64,000 bases of DNA from Gymnopus androsaceus JB14 (GCA_009733575.1 ML769732.1:1-64000); one strand, 5' to 3'. Positions 35,853 to 47,547 are shown, counted from the first letter of the stretch. Program-made: numbers and translations. Notes: generated by a model not told the origin, from the letters alone.

Positions 35853-38466
35853 TTACAAAACACCTGGATTATATGACTGTAACTTTGATAATATAAGTTT
35901 GTTTTTGCAACGAATCATCTCGTCTAGGAAGAAATTATACTTGACAGATCCCATCTCCCTAACGATACTGCTATAACCGCCCAACCAAACATTATTCTGT
36001 TCAGCAATTGACGAATTGAAAAACCAAGGGCTGGCACTTTCTGTTGCATCAATGCGAAGCTCTGTGAATCAATATGGATTGCAGTGAACGGCACACTCGA
36101 CATCTGTTTTCTTGTGCTTCTTCTACCAATGGAAGACATCTACTGGTAATGCAAGCTCATCCTTGAGGCTGTTACTCCGAGCATTGAGGAAACAATAAAG
36201 TTGACAATTATTATTGTAAAAACAGACCTCGGGAAGGAGATTGCGTTCCTTCAACCACTCAAGCTCTTCCTGCCATAAAAGAACATGAGAAAAAAGTTGA
36301 AAAGAAGAGGAAGAAAAGAAAAGCTCCACGCAGTGGGCCCACGGCAGCGAAAAGGAAGGGTGTTTGGGGGAAACACAGTTTCCACCAATGCACCATGCGT
36401 AGTGGCTGCCCCGGGGCCAGCACCCCGCAAGAAAACTATTAAAAAAATGAAAAGAAAGAAAAGAAGAGGAAGAAAAGAAAAGCTCCATGCAGTGGGCCCA
36501 TGGCAGCAAAAAGGAAGGGGGTTTGGGGGAAACGCAGTTTCCACCAACGCACCACGCGCAGTGGCCGCCCCGCAAGAAGACTTTCAAAAAAACGAAAAAA
36601 AAAGAAAAAAAAAAGAGGAAAAAAAAAGAAGAGCTCCATGCAGTGGGCCTGCGGCAGCAAAAAGGAAGGGGGTTTGGGGGAAACGTAGTTACCCCCAAAA
36701 AAGTCCGTGCAGTGGTGGGGTACGGGGCTAGCCCCGAAAAGGAGGATGAGAGAAACTCACCGTAACCTGGGTCAGTGACTCCGCTCGCATACAAGTTGCT
36801 CGCCGTACCATGATACCACAGGGCCGATGGAAAACAAGCTCAGCATGGGATTGAATACGCCCAAATACAGCCTTGAGTTTGACAGGTTGGTCCTCCTTGT
36901 CAGGACAATCAATCAGTGCCAAGTCTTCAACAAATGTAGCAGAAGGCCCTTGGTTTTCTGGCCCATCGGGTTGCTTGATTTTGTCCAATACATCAACTGG
37001 ATCAGTGGAGCTAGCAGGTACAAAAATACCCTGTTGAGCAAGTACATGTTTGAGTTGAAAGAAGGCAGTGTGGCGTGCAGCACAGTTGGACTCAAGAAGA
37101 TGGTGATCAGGGTTTTCGCAGGTTGAGAATCCATTTGCGACAGGTTCATGGCATGTTGTAACAGCACAAACAAAGCGCTCACAGTCACGTTCTTCACAAA
37201 AATGAGCTTTACTGGAGGGAAGTTTGTTGGTGCAAGGAATTGGACCCTGGAATGAACAACGAGGGCGACCAATGCAAATCCCATCAAGAACCATAGCATG
37301 AATTTTGGCTGTTTGTCCAAATATATCAACAATTGAAAGACAGAAGAAAACTGAACAGACCTTGTCTTCCATTGACTTCTGTAATTCTCATACATCTGTC
37401 ACAATAGTGGTGGATATCTTCTTGACCAAATTGCGCTATTTGTTGGTTTCGCTCCTCCATAGCTTCAACAAATTGATGGCACTGTTCACCATGATCTGGA
37501 ACATCAAAAATGGCATTGCGCGACTGATACTCTTTGATAAGGGAAAGGATTGTGAATGCATCCCACACATGCTCATCAGCAAGAGGGGAAGTAGAGATAT
37601 CAGTGGAGGATTGGATTGGAAAGATTGTGTTGTATATTTGTGCAGCGTTTGTTGCCGAAGTCCTATAAAATTGTTCGTATAAGTGATTTCTCTGCAAAAG
37701 AGCAATAAAGTTTAAAAAGAACATACCACGACATCACCATTTGAGCCACAAAAAGCTCGGCAAGCTCCTTCTCAACATAGTGATGCTTTGCTACTTGAAT
37801 TGCAGCAGGAGTCCCCTTGTAATATATGCACCATTTGTTATGGATGTAGTAGTTAGGATAGTACTGTGTACTGCAATCTAGCATTAAAGAGTAAGCATTG
37901 AGCCAATGCTAAATCCGTGTTGATGCACCAGAACAACTTAGATGTCCAGAAAAAGTAGGCCGGGGTCCATGTCAAAGAGTAAAAAGCGTGACTTTGTGCA
38001 AACCATCCTGTTCTCAAAGTATTTTATTGCTTCCACATCTACATTTGTGAACAGGAGGCCATAGAGTTTGTCCAGCTGAATATGATGATGAGAAGCCATA
38101 GCATTGGGAAAATGAAGAGTATCATGCACAGATTTTGGAGTCATATCCCTGTGACCAAGCCGTGGATTCTGTGTCATTGATTTGTTTGGTATCACTACAA
38201 CCCTGCCAAACTACCTCTCGGACTGCAACCCAGCATTGATCAATGAATTGTAAATCTATTTCACAGACTTTGGCTAGAAATAGTTGGTGATGGGGAGCTA
38301 GCAATGCAGGTGGAATAGAAGGGTCGTGGTTCAGTGGTTGTGATATGATGATGTCTTGTTTAAGTGGGGAAGAAAGTGCAATAAGTCTGAGGAGCTGTTC
38401 AAGAGTGACTTCCGCTAACAAATCTGTGGGATGAGCCAAAAGGGAAAAGAACTCCTGGAGTTGCAT
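35853..38466 (-). pseudogene. KDZ transposase with CxC5/CxC6 clusters, nonsense codon
   Basis: Reads from MQLQEFFSLLAHPTDLLAEV (38466). The CxC5-like part has YYPNYYIHNKWCIYYKGTPA, ATNAAQIYNTIFPI, HVWDAFTILSLIKEYQSRNA and HHYCDRCMRI. The CxC6-like part has MVLDGICIGRPRCSF, SSKAHFCEERDCERFVCAVT and FSTCENPDHHLLESNCAARH. A large intron (36270-36760) separates this from the C-terminal part: LLPEVCFYNNNCQLYCFLNA, LALPVDVFHW, KKHKKTDVECAVHCNPY, SPWFFNSSIAEQNNVWLGGY and KYNFFLDEMIRCKNKLILSK. That is the usual KDZ finish, ending with TAA at 35853-35855. A TGA at 36069-36071 interrupts between HCNPY and FTELRID. The N-terminal exon joins around 37900-38200 are unclear. Family assignment is strong; activity is unlikely. 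Confidence 0.78.
36270..36760 (-). repeat. Tandem repeat filling a KDZ transposase intron
   Basis: The intron has a GTGAGT donor (36755-36760) and a GGCAG acceptor (ending 36270). It contains three purine-rich units of about 150-160 bases, each starting near AGCTCCAYGCAGTGGGCC (about 36323, 36481, 36632) and each containing GTTTGGGGGAAACGCAGTTT or a close variant. Units differ by small indels in A-rich runs. All six frames through it look open for long stretches only because of composition. Confidence 0.85.
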
Positions 38467-38651
38467 AGTTTGCGACCGTCGACCGTCGCGTTTAAGAGCA
38501 AGTGATTAGGCACTCAAGGCGGTGTGCAAGCGCATGGGTCGGGCTCGGAAGCTTTCCGGCCAGGCTCAGTTGTCTTACTCACACCAATCATATATTCTTA
38601 TTAGGGCCCTAAATTTGTATGGTAGGGCCCGGGGCCCTTTAGGGCCTTTCC

Positions 38652-39284
38652 TGGTTTAGATTTTTTCACCAAAACCCACATGCATGTGGGAAGCATAACA
38701 TCCATTTTCGGGTGTTAGCCCCGATGTCCCTGTTCAAATGCTCCAGAACCTGACAGTTTGACACTTTTATCAATCAAGAGACTGCATGCCACGCAAAAAG
38801 TTGACTTGGAGTACTTAAGTCTAACTTCAAACATTTTTCCACTTTGACTCTACTGCTCCCCCATCCACCATTCTTCTCCCAACTTTTCTAAGTGCTTTGC
38901 AGCAACCAACAGCAAAACAGTTTCCCTCTGAGTTAAACTGCATTTTCCTTGCAATTTGTAGCCTCATAAGTATCCTCAAGTTTTCTAGAACCTATTGTAA
39001 GTACAGTCTGTTATACTTGTACTCAAGTTTGCGCTTCTGGTTTTAGTCTTTGATTTTTTTACTTCCAAAAATGTAGACTAAGAATGTACATACACATATA
39101 CAATAATATAGGAGGCCTCTTGATCTCACACTACCATCATCTCGGGTTTTTCCCATGCTCACAGGGCAAAATTTGGTGGCATTGAGCAAGGGGGCAGCTA
39201 TAGGTTGCACCCTGCTAACCATACAGAAGACTTGCTACCTTCTTTTTCAGCAGGATAGTTAGCTAGTCACAGCACTACCCCTTA
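38652..39284. other. Intergenic, nothing recognised
   Basis: AT-rich flank between the KDZ element and the small LTR element. No coding frame with a domain. Confidence 0.45.
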
Positions 39285-39549
39285 TGGCACCGGAATGAGC
39301 TTTGGGCATTGCTCAAACCTGCGCAAGTTCAAGGGGAGATACCAAGGGAGTCTGAGCATCCCCGTACCATCGTCGAGATGTACTAAGCAGCGGATGTAGC
39401 TGAGGAGATGGTGGTTACAAACAAAAGCCAATCTGATTTGTAATATGCACATAACTACTTAAATACTACTGGAACAGGGCAATCGGATGAACACAAGTCC
39501 AAAGGAATTGTCAAGATTCATGCACAGGCATGCATGAGCCTGCTTGACA
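39285..39549 (-). repeat. 3' LTR of the small element
   Basis: Copy of 40379-40627 with scattered substitutions and two short indels. It carries GATACCAAGGGAGTCTGAG and CATGCACAGGCATGCATGAG. Confidence 0.85.
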
Positions 39550-40378
39550 TCCCCTTTTCACTTTAGAAAGAAACCATCTACAACATGACTGACAGAATGA
39601 AGCAGAGCATAAAGGAAATGCAAATACTCGCACAGAACAAATCATATGTAAATGTAATGGGATCAGAACCAGGATGTAGGAATCACATGGACAGTACAAC
39701 AGAACCCAATTGTTGAACAAAGAATCAGGATGAATTGGTGATGAACATGAGACTCTCAGCATAGAGCTGACAGCAGTGGGACACTGTCAGAAGGCAGGAT
39801 CGGATAGTATGAACATGGACTCAGGAAGGATATCCGAGTATTGGAGCAGCTGTGAGTGGCAGACATCATCTTGGAAGGTGTGATTGCATATGCAGACACA
39901 GGTTTGGAATAGGGGACTGGAATGGCATAGGACGGATATGGTTGCAATGATAAACAATGAAGAACATCTGTCAAATACAAAAGTTGTAATAATAAATGAT
40001 TTTTGAAAGGATTCGTTATCCCCCAATCTTTCAAGTATAGCAGTTGTGACAATAAACAATGAGCTATCTGTCAAGTACAAACAGATCTTGTAATAATGAA
40101 CAATGGAATTGGCCCATTTATCAAATACAAGTGTTGAATGCGTGAAGGGATGTTGGAATACGGTGATGGAGTCAATGAACACATCAGCATTGGGAGCACT
40201 AGAATTAGGATGGATGGATGTTGGGACTTGACCCAGTGGTTGAGGCTGAGGCCAATACAAATAGCCAATGATATGAACAGATCTGCCAAGGGTGATGCAG
40301 ACAATGACTGAGAAAGGAGGCAAAGAGACCCTAGATGGATCCCCCCTCATGGTGGGCTCCAGATGTAGTGCCAGAATG

Positions 40379-40627
40379 AGCTTTGGGCATTGCTTAAACC
40401 TGCGCAAGTTTGAGGGGAGATACCAAGGGAGTCTGAGTGTCCCCGTACTGTCATTGAGACGTACTCAGCAGCAGATGTAGCTGAGGAGATGGTGGTTACG
40501 AATGAAAGCCAATCTGATTTGTAATATGTACGTAACTACTTAAATACTACTGGAACAGGGCAATCAGATGAACGCAAGTCCGAAGGAATTGTCAAAATTC
40601 ATGCACAGGCATGCATGAGGCTTGACA
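40379..40627 (-). repeat. 5' LTR of the small element
   Basis: Begins (minus strand) TGTCAAGCCTCATGCATG and ends TTCTGGCA, directly before the primer-binding region. Confidence 0.85.
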
Positions 40628-42278
40628 CCCTCAGAGAGGCTCTAGATTGGTGAATTGGGTGGATTCACTGGCATGCATCTGGATGTCACTCTGCTACCTG
40701 GGGACCCACATTTATCTCCTCAGCTCCTTCTCACCCTCCAATCACTCATCCACACTCACCGCATCTTCACCTTTCAAAGCCATGCCTTCACTCAAAACTC
40801 CAATTCCATCCACAAATCACTTCATTGGCCCAGGCCCATGGCAATAGCATTGGGACTCACACTTTCCATCTAGCATATTCTTCATTAACTGTTGCTTAGA
40901 AGCTCAAGCCTACCACATGGAGTTGTGCCCCTGGTCTGCCACTTGGTCTTGTCCCCTGAAAAAATGAGTGGACAAATGCACAGCTGCACCATGGTGGCAT
41001 TTGCCCAACTATCCATCATACAAATGACCTTTGGAGAGAGGAGAATGGGATTGCAGGGACTGGAAGAGGTATGAGAAGGAGAATTTGGGATTGCTGGGAT
41101 GGCATGTGATTGTTGTATACCTTTCTCTCTACCATACTAAACATTGGCACTTGGGGCTATTAATGGAGGTGTTAGAATTTATAGAAAATCTATTTTAACC
41201 ACATTACAGCATACTTATGAATTCATGATATCACAGGAGATATTTGTGTATATACTCACAGTAGCCACTTATTGATTCTCATGAAATCCACTCGTATTCA
41301 CATAGTACCCACTTTCCTGTTATATGCACTATGACATAGTCATTCTTGCAGGTATAAATACAGTATGTAGTTACTCATGTACCTTACCTGTTTGCCTCAG
41401 GGTCCAGTCAAGGTCAAATGGCTATACAATCATTTAATCTCCATTTATTATTTCTAACAGGGGGATCTATTGAGAACCCCTATGGATACAGACATATTTA
41501 CAAAAGAAAATTTTACATATTATTCATAAATTTACAAAAGAGTAGTGCCTACGTACAGATTTTTGCTACCATATGCTCCTGCGCAGAGGTGAATAAACAG
41601 GATTCGAAAAAAAAAACAATAAATATAAGTATTATTTGAATTCTCTGCACCATCTGCATGGATAACGGAAAACAAGTAGTGAATTCAATGACAGAACAGG
41701 CCCTGAAATTGAATGGAATATGTTTGCTTACAGTAGTCTACAGTAGTCTACAGCGATCTATGTAGCAGGGGACCTTGCTATGCAACTACGGAAGCTACCT
41801 GACCTATGTAGACTACTGTAGTCACGAAACAATTTCCAGATGGTTACCCCAGTGGTGTAGGTACCCCAAATTTTCGGAGGCATGATGTCAAAATTTTTGT
41901 GACCACACGCCTCTCAGCGGTTGATCCTTCATCTAGATGAGAATTCTGGTACTGAAATATTTCAATAAGCCACAGATGGTATATTGCTGCTAAATATTAT
42001 ATTTTTCTTGGTCCAAACATGAATCGCGCTCTATCCTGTTATGCTTACCTTGGCATCATCATCCTGCCTGTAATATTTCAGCTGATTCTGATGGAGGAGG
42101 ATGGAGATCTATCAGGTCTTCATTTGCTTTCCCTTTTTTCACCACCATTTGTTTCAGCACATTACCCCCAAAACTCTTCAGCTTTGTTCTGCAATGCCTC
42201 TCCCGCCTCCTCTGAGTACGCCACTACGCTCATATGGCAAATGGAAGACAGAGAAGGAAGAATAATTCAGGGGTGCCA
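40628..42278. other. Intergenic, mostly featureless
   Basis: Short frames without domains. A small imperfect palindrome at about 41731-41823 (TACAGTAGTCTACA on one side, TGTAGACTACTGTA on the other) may be a degraded miniature element. Confidence 0.45.
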
Positions 42279-43089
42279 ATCAGCAAAACCTGGATGGTTG
42301 ATAAGACATCTTAATACATTCTGGAGCAAGGGTACCCTCTCCAGAGTGCTCCAGAGAGCTCAGAGCACTCAGAGCCATTCAATCGCTTTTTGATGGCTTT
42401 TTGATGGCTTTTTGACAGCTGTCAAACCTGTCCAAAAGCGATTGAATGGCTCTGAGTGCTCTGAGCTCTCTGGAGCTCTCTGGAGAGGGTACCCTTGCTC
42501 CAGAATGTATTAAGATGTCTTATCAACCCAGTGTTCTCATTAAGCCCTAAGTCTTAACTTAACTTAAGACTTAATATACCCTTAAGCCTAACCCTTAGCT
42601 TGAATCAGTAAAAGTCCTAAGTCTTAATTAAGGGCACTTAGCAAAATTCACGTGATAACTCAGTAGGCGCAGGGGCGTCAAAATCTCTGAAAATCTTTAC
42701 AAGCTGACTTTGGCTGACTTTAGAAAAATATAGAATGAATAATACAAAAAAAAACTCGGAAAATTGGACAAAGAATCATTGCCACTTTCTGATTTTTTTT
42801 GGACGTGATGCATGATTAAGAAATTGGTTGAAACAGCACATTATTTGGATGAGGCACTCAATAAAAGTGAGTTTGAGAGCTCTGGGGTAATTACATGGAG
42901 TAGTATAGATCTTTTGGTGGTACTGTAATGCCTGAAGTGGTAATTTTTTGTAATTTTTTGCACCCTTAATTAACCCTTAAATAACACCCTTAAATTGCCC
43001 TTAATAAGGTTTAAGACCTTAGGATCAAAAAATTCCCTTAATAACTCCTTAGGTGAATACACTGTATCAACCATCCAGGTTTTGCTGAT
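42279..43089. mobile_element. Foldback element F1, split by a nested MITE
   Basis: The left arm begins ATCAGCAAAACCTGGATGG (42279) and runs through CTGGAGCAAGGGTACCCTCT to AGCCATTCAATCGCTTTT. The right arm is its near-perfect inverse but is cut at 42528 by a 536-base insertion, then resumes CCATCCAGGTTTTGCTGAT to 43089. The loop centre contains TTTTTGACAGCTGTCAA. A small relative with the same ends and centre lies at 59713-59851. It has no coding capacity. Confidence 0.88.
42529..43064. mobile_element. hAT-type MITE nested in the foldback element
   Basis: The ends are CAGTGTTCTCATTAAG and, inverted, CAGTGTATTCACCTAAG. They are flanked on both sides by the same 8 bases, TATCAACC (42521-42528 and 43065-43072). 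Eight-base duplications and CAGTG-type ends are hallmarks of hAT elements. The inside is rich in CTTAAGT-like motifs near both ends and has no coding capacity. Confidence 0.88.
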
Positions 43090-43514
43090 AGGCTGTTATT
43101 CCTCCTCCTTGCCTCCTGCAATTCTCCTCCTCCTCCATCTCCCAGCTTACCCCATACGCCATGACAAAGCTGAAGCTCATTTAGTAGTTTGAGGATGCTC
43201 TTTAAATTAGACTGGTTTTAGATAGTTGGAATCCTACTTTTTGAGGCATCTTGAGCAACAGTGTCGTCGATTCTATAGCTTGTACCTTTCCCGGTACTAT
43301 CATGAAAATTGACCATCGCTACGATTATTTTGAGTGAATGTCCGAACTGCTACTAGACCATTTGTTATTTAAGACCTAATGCGGCACAGGCGTCTATGAT
43401 CGATATCATCTGAATGGAGTTCGAGTCAGAAGCTACTTCTCAGGATTCGAAATATTCAAAGCTCACACGCTTTTCATCTTGACTTCATACGCTCATCATC
43501 GCAGTTGTTAAAGC
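43090..43514 (+). promoter_or_regulatory. Upstream region of the DAHP synthase gene
   Basis: About 425 bases between the foldback element and the start codon. No TATA box is convincing. The element end sits close enough to lie in the promoter. Confidence 0.35.
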
Positions 43515-45857
43515 ATGGTACAAAATCCGAGCTGGTCGCCGTCATCTTGGAAATCGAAACGCGTCGCTCAGGTGAGAATCTCTCAGCGCGCCCCGATTCT
43601 GATAGTTACTCGTTTGCAAACGAACAAATAGGATGTTGAATACCCGGACCGGGAACGACTTGGAAAGTGAGCAGTGGCTGGCTAATCCATCGATATGACT
43701 CGATTGACGTGAATTCTGTTCACAGAGTATTGTCAAAATTACGGACTTTACCGCCTCTAGTAACTCCTTCGGAGGTTCGTGCCAACTTAAAACACTTACT
43801 GAATGCAAGCTCTCGAAGGTGACTGTGCCTAACGAAAAACATCACGTAGATAGAACGGCTCCGCTATCAATTGAGTCTTGTCCAGCGCAACGAGGCTTTT
43901 CTATTGCATGCTGGAGATTGCGCAGAAAGTTTCGACGCATGCACAAACGTGTGTATATAATTTACCAGTGGTGAAACTGCAAGTCTAAATCCGATCTCAA
44001 TAGGAAAACATCTCGGCGAAAATTGGACTCATTCTTTCGTTCTCGCTTATCCTCATCTGGGGCGCACGTCTTCCGATTGCAAGTTATTCACTTTGCATGC
44101 CTGAGAGGTTTACTGGCTCACCGTGCTCTTGATCGCATAGGTTCGTATAGGTCGTATAGCTGGTCAATATGCCAAGCCGAGAAGTAGCAAAATGGAGAAA
44201 GTAGGAGATCGAGAAGTGTTGAGCTTTAGGTTTGTGACCCACCTGCCGCTTGTTAATCAGCTCACAATCTGGTTCTCCAATAATAGAGGAGACAACGTAA
44301 ATGGGTAAAGAAAGACCACTGATCTCGAATTGTCGCTCAACCGGCTGCTTAGGCTGGATATAGAAGACAGAATACCTGATCCCGAAAGGTTGCTGAGGTA
44401 TATATCTTGGAGAATCTCTCGAGCTCCCGTTAATACTGACATCTTTCCGATCAAGAGCGTACTTCCACTCCGCGACAACTCTCAACTATGTCCGAGGGCT
44501 CCTCACTTCAGGATTTGCTTCTCTGCACCAACCGAGGGACTGGTCATTGAACCACGTTCGTTCGCCATCTCTTCGGTGAGCGGTCACACCGTATGATGAT
44601 CCTTCAACCAGCTGAGTTCGCCAGGAACGAGTTTGAGAACATCGTGGAAGGTCTTACAGATGCCCTCGATTTTAGTCGAACCATTGGACAAGACGCAGGG
44701 GCATCTTTCGAGCATGGAGGTGCTAGAAGTACAGTTGGCGAAGTTGATTTTTATACAAGGTAAGCTGTATGTCTCTAACATCTCCAAGCTTTGCTCAATT
44801 CAATCTTTTTTAGTCACGAAGGTTTGATGCTCGAATATGAGCAATCTCTAACGCGCGAATGCCCTGTCCCCAAGTCTGTCAGTTCTTTCCCGGACGAGAA
44901 AGCTCACTATAACACTTCTGCACATTTCTTGTGGATTGGTGACCGAACGCGACAGATAGATGGTGGGCATGTAGAGTATTTCCGAGGAATCAGGAACCCG
45001 ATTGGGATTAAAGTCGGGCCTAGTATGGAGAGCGACGAGTTGGTTAGGCTGTTAGACAGTGCGAGCCATCTCCCAATTCGTTTGGATATCCTTCTGACGC
45101 TCTGGACTGTTGCAGTTGTAAACCCGGACAAGATTTCCGGCAGAGTCACGTTGATTTCGAGGTACGGTGCTGGTAAAGTGGGTTTTTTCGTCTCTAGCCC
45201 ATTTACCATCTACTTCTCACTGACGCAATGAGTAGATCGAAAACTACCTCCCAGAGCACATCAAAGCCGTGAAGATGTCGCAACATCCCGTTATCTGGGT
45301 ATGTGATCCCATGCATGGAAAGTAAGAGGTCGATTTTTGAGCGATTTGAAGCGCGACTAATAACCTTTTCAGTACCTTGACATCCAGCACCGGCCTCAAA
45401 ACGCGTCACTTTCATACTATCATCAGTGAACTAACATCTTGTATCCGGATTCACAGCGAATGTGACTCCCGTCTTGGAGGTGTTAGCTTGGAGTTTACTG
45501 GAGAGTTGAATGATGAAGGATTTAGCGTAACAGAGTGTCTCGGAGGGAGCATGGAGCTGAGTGAAGAGCAGCTTGGCCTGCGGTACCAGGTACGGAGTCC
45601 AAATCGTAGGGGGTCTTTCCTTAGAATGTGTACTCATTGAATTCTTCTGTTCGGTTACTAGTCTTTCTGCGACCCTCGACTGAACTTTGAGCAGAGTCTT
45701 GGTATGTTGAAGATTTACTCTCTCTTGTTTATCCATATACTTAGATTTCGATTTGCCAGATGTGGCGTTCTTGATTTCGAAATACTACAAGAACGAACGA
45801 AGGGGGGAGAAGGAGGATGTTCTCTTTAGAGAGTTGAGTGAAAGCCAAAATAAATAG
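43515..45857 (+). CDS. Class II DAHP synthase (3-deoxy-7-phosphoheptulonate synthase)
   Basis: Condenses phosphoenolpyruvate and erythrose 4-phosphate, the first step of the shikimate pathway to aromatic amino acids; cytosolic. It starts [19 protein letters not shown] (ATG 43515). Exons joined at GT-AG borders give [90 protein letters not shown] and [11 protein letters not shown]. Then come [102 protein letters not shown] and [17 protein letters not shown]. It ends in a Lys/Glu-rich tail at 45857. The metal- and PEP-binding motifs of the class II (plant-type, AroH-like) family are present. There are about a dozen short introns and no lesion was seen. It is clearly a conserved housekeeping gene. 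Confidence 0.93.
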
Positions 45858-46163
45858 AGCGTCTCCAGCGCGCTCTGAGTTGAAGAATTGTAGTAAGTAC
45901 TTGAACTGTACTTCATTATGTTCAAGCCTCACAGAGCCCAGTTGCAATTTCTGTCGCCAGTATCTTTCAATGAGCAAGCGTTTAAACCCCCTTTCATACA
46001 GCTTGGCGGCTATTCTAAACACTATTTATTCAGTCCAATTTATTCAGCTAGGTCTACATATTGCCTCGTGTGTTCCTCATCCAAATCAAGCTATAATACT
46101 AATGTTCGATGTCAAAATCAAGTCAAATCTATGTCTCGTCTATCTGTCCTATCTGTCTCTCGT

Positions 46164-46737
46164 CTATCCAATGGTCATCGGAGCAGCAGTGACTTCGTAT
46201 TGGGGCGGCACGTTGAGGCCCTGGATCCATATTCAGCTCTAAACTATTCAACAAGTCATAGTGACACATACCGGTGGGCAATTATTCCCAGTCTCTACGA
46301 CGGCAAGATAAACGTCCTCGCCGGTGACAAGGGATGTTAGCTCGGGCATAACAAGGCTTGGTGGCGGTGGAGTGCTTCCCGAGAGGACAGGTAAGCCTTC
46401 GGAAATGATTAGACCCTCGAGCTTAATCTATCACAATTCACAAAGTATTCTCACCAAAGTTGGGTATCAAGTACGACCCGAAGGAATAAGTGTAGTCTCC
46501 TTCAGGGAACACACCAGCCGTGAGGTCCGCGGTCGTTGGAGCGTAGTCGGTGAGCCACACGGTGATCTCGCTGTATCCGTCTTCGCACCAGTTGGAGTCT
46601 TGGAATGCAAAGGCGAAGGAATCGCCTTCGGCGACAACTACACCACTCGTCGGAGCAGAGATCTCTCCTGCATAAGCGGAGAGTGCACCGGAAAGGACCA
46701 TGAGTGAGGTGTAAGCCCAGGTGAGTGAGGAAACCAT
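46164..46737 (-). CDS. Small secreted protein of unknown function
   Basis: The signal peptide MVSSLTWAYTSLMVLSGALS is followed by AYAGEISAPTSGVVVAEGDS, FAFAFQDSNWCEDGYSEITV and GDYTYSFGSYLIPNFG. An intron (GTGAGA..CGAAG) joins to LPVLSGSTPPPPSLVMPELT and EDVYLAVVETGNNCPP. A second intron (GTATGT..CCAG) joins to GLNVPPQYEVTAAPMTIG and a stop at 46164-46166. The order (GEI..P..G, CE.GY, PNFG, TPPPP..MP, CPPG) matches a basidiomycete family of small secreted proteins without known function. Length (about 160 residues) is typical. The frame is intact. It could be a wall or effector-like protein; nothing here decides. Confidence 0.75.
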
Positions 46738-47270
46738 GGTGGATGTGGATATGGTTCTCGCGCGCTGGCTCTTTTATACAACAACGATTATATATATCGA
46801 CTGGCAAGGTACAAAACGTCTTATGGACGTTCAATGAGGTTTTTGACAGAACTGGTTTCGAGTTCTATACGTTCCTTGTCACTTCCCACCTACGGGATGC
46901 GTTGTCCTACGATAGGCTACGATGTCCTAGAAAAGTCTATGCAGTGTTCAAATCTGACAGTTAGGGATGCAGGGAGGTTAATTCATTCCGTCTGTCCAAG
47001 GTTCCGTTCAAAAACGAATTAAAGAAGTGTGTTCTACCAGGTTCTGCCGTGGCAGAGATTCAATTGACTGAAAAAATCGAATTGCACTCTATTGCCCTGA
47101 ACCTTGGTCTAGGCAGTTCTTTGCTGTTCCAGTAGCGTCAATCTCCATCCGTTGTAAAATGTACATATATATGCTCGGGCATGAATGAGAAGACCTGTGA
47201 AGACGAATTCCTCCAGCCGCGCCGTTTCGTCGGCGTTTCGCTATCGGGACCATGCCGAGTACTTAATAAA

Positions 47271-47304
47271 CTTCCTTCCTTCCTTCCTTCCTTCCTACCT
47301 TCCT
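47271..47304 (+). repeat. CTTC microsatellite
   Basis: About seven CTTC units with one late interruption, in the region between the two secreted-protein genes. Confidence 0.9.
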
Positions 47305-47547
47305 CCGATGTTGTCGCAGAAAAATCTTAAGAAGCAAAAGGCCTAGGTCAAATGGAACTATAGGTCTGTGCAAGACTCGAACGTTGAGAATCCCGACGTA
47401 TCTTGTGTCATAACTTCCTAGAGGATACAAAGTTGCTACGCGCGAAAATATACAGCAAATTGTCTTTAAATTGTAAGATAATCAGAGATGCAAGTCCAAC
47501 AAATAATAATAACATCCACATTCAAATCGTCATTTAATATGCAAGTT

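Larger units (their letters stand above)
33159..38651. mobile_element. KDZ-superfamily DNA transposon with two convergent genes
   Basis: Both ends carry GC-rich inverted motifs: GGGAAAGGCCCTAA at 33159 and, on the opposite strand, AGGAAAGGCCCTAAAGGG at 38651. Each is followed inward by further GGGCCC/TTTAGGG blocks. Inside are a plus-strand gene of unknown function (33655-35792) and a minus-strand KDZ transposase with CxC5/CxC6-type Cys clusters (35853-38466). Their stops are only about 60 bases apart. Kyakuja-Dileera-Zisupton elements of basidiomycetes are known to carry such Cys-cluster domains. Precise ends and target duplication are not resolved. Confidence 0.75.
39285..40627 (-). mobile_element. 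Small non-autonomous LTR retroelement
   Basis: Direct repeats of about 250-265 bases at 39285-39549 and 40379-40627 flank an internal part of only about 830 bases. On the minus strand the LTR reads TGTCAAG..TTCTGGCA. The 5' LTR is followed by CTACATC then TGGAGCCCACCATGAGGGG (primer-binding region). The 3' LTR is preceded by GAAAAGGGGA (polypurine tract). There is no gag, protease, reverse transcriptase or integrase; the single internal frame shows no domain. The primer-binding string nearly matches the one upstream of the gag fragment at 10.2 kb, so a related element could have mobilised it. Confidence 0.85.

Noticed and set aside
36123..36794. 223-codon minus-strand frame and several plus-strand Lys/Arg-rich frames
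   Set aside because: They run through the purine-rich tandem repeat in the KDZ intron; only the part after the acceptor at 36269 is coding.
41731..41823. Short palindrome as a MITE
   Set aside because: Pairing is limited to about 14 bases per side and no target duplication is visible.
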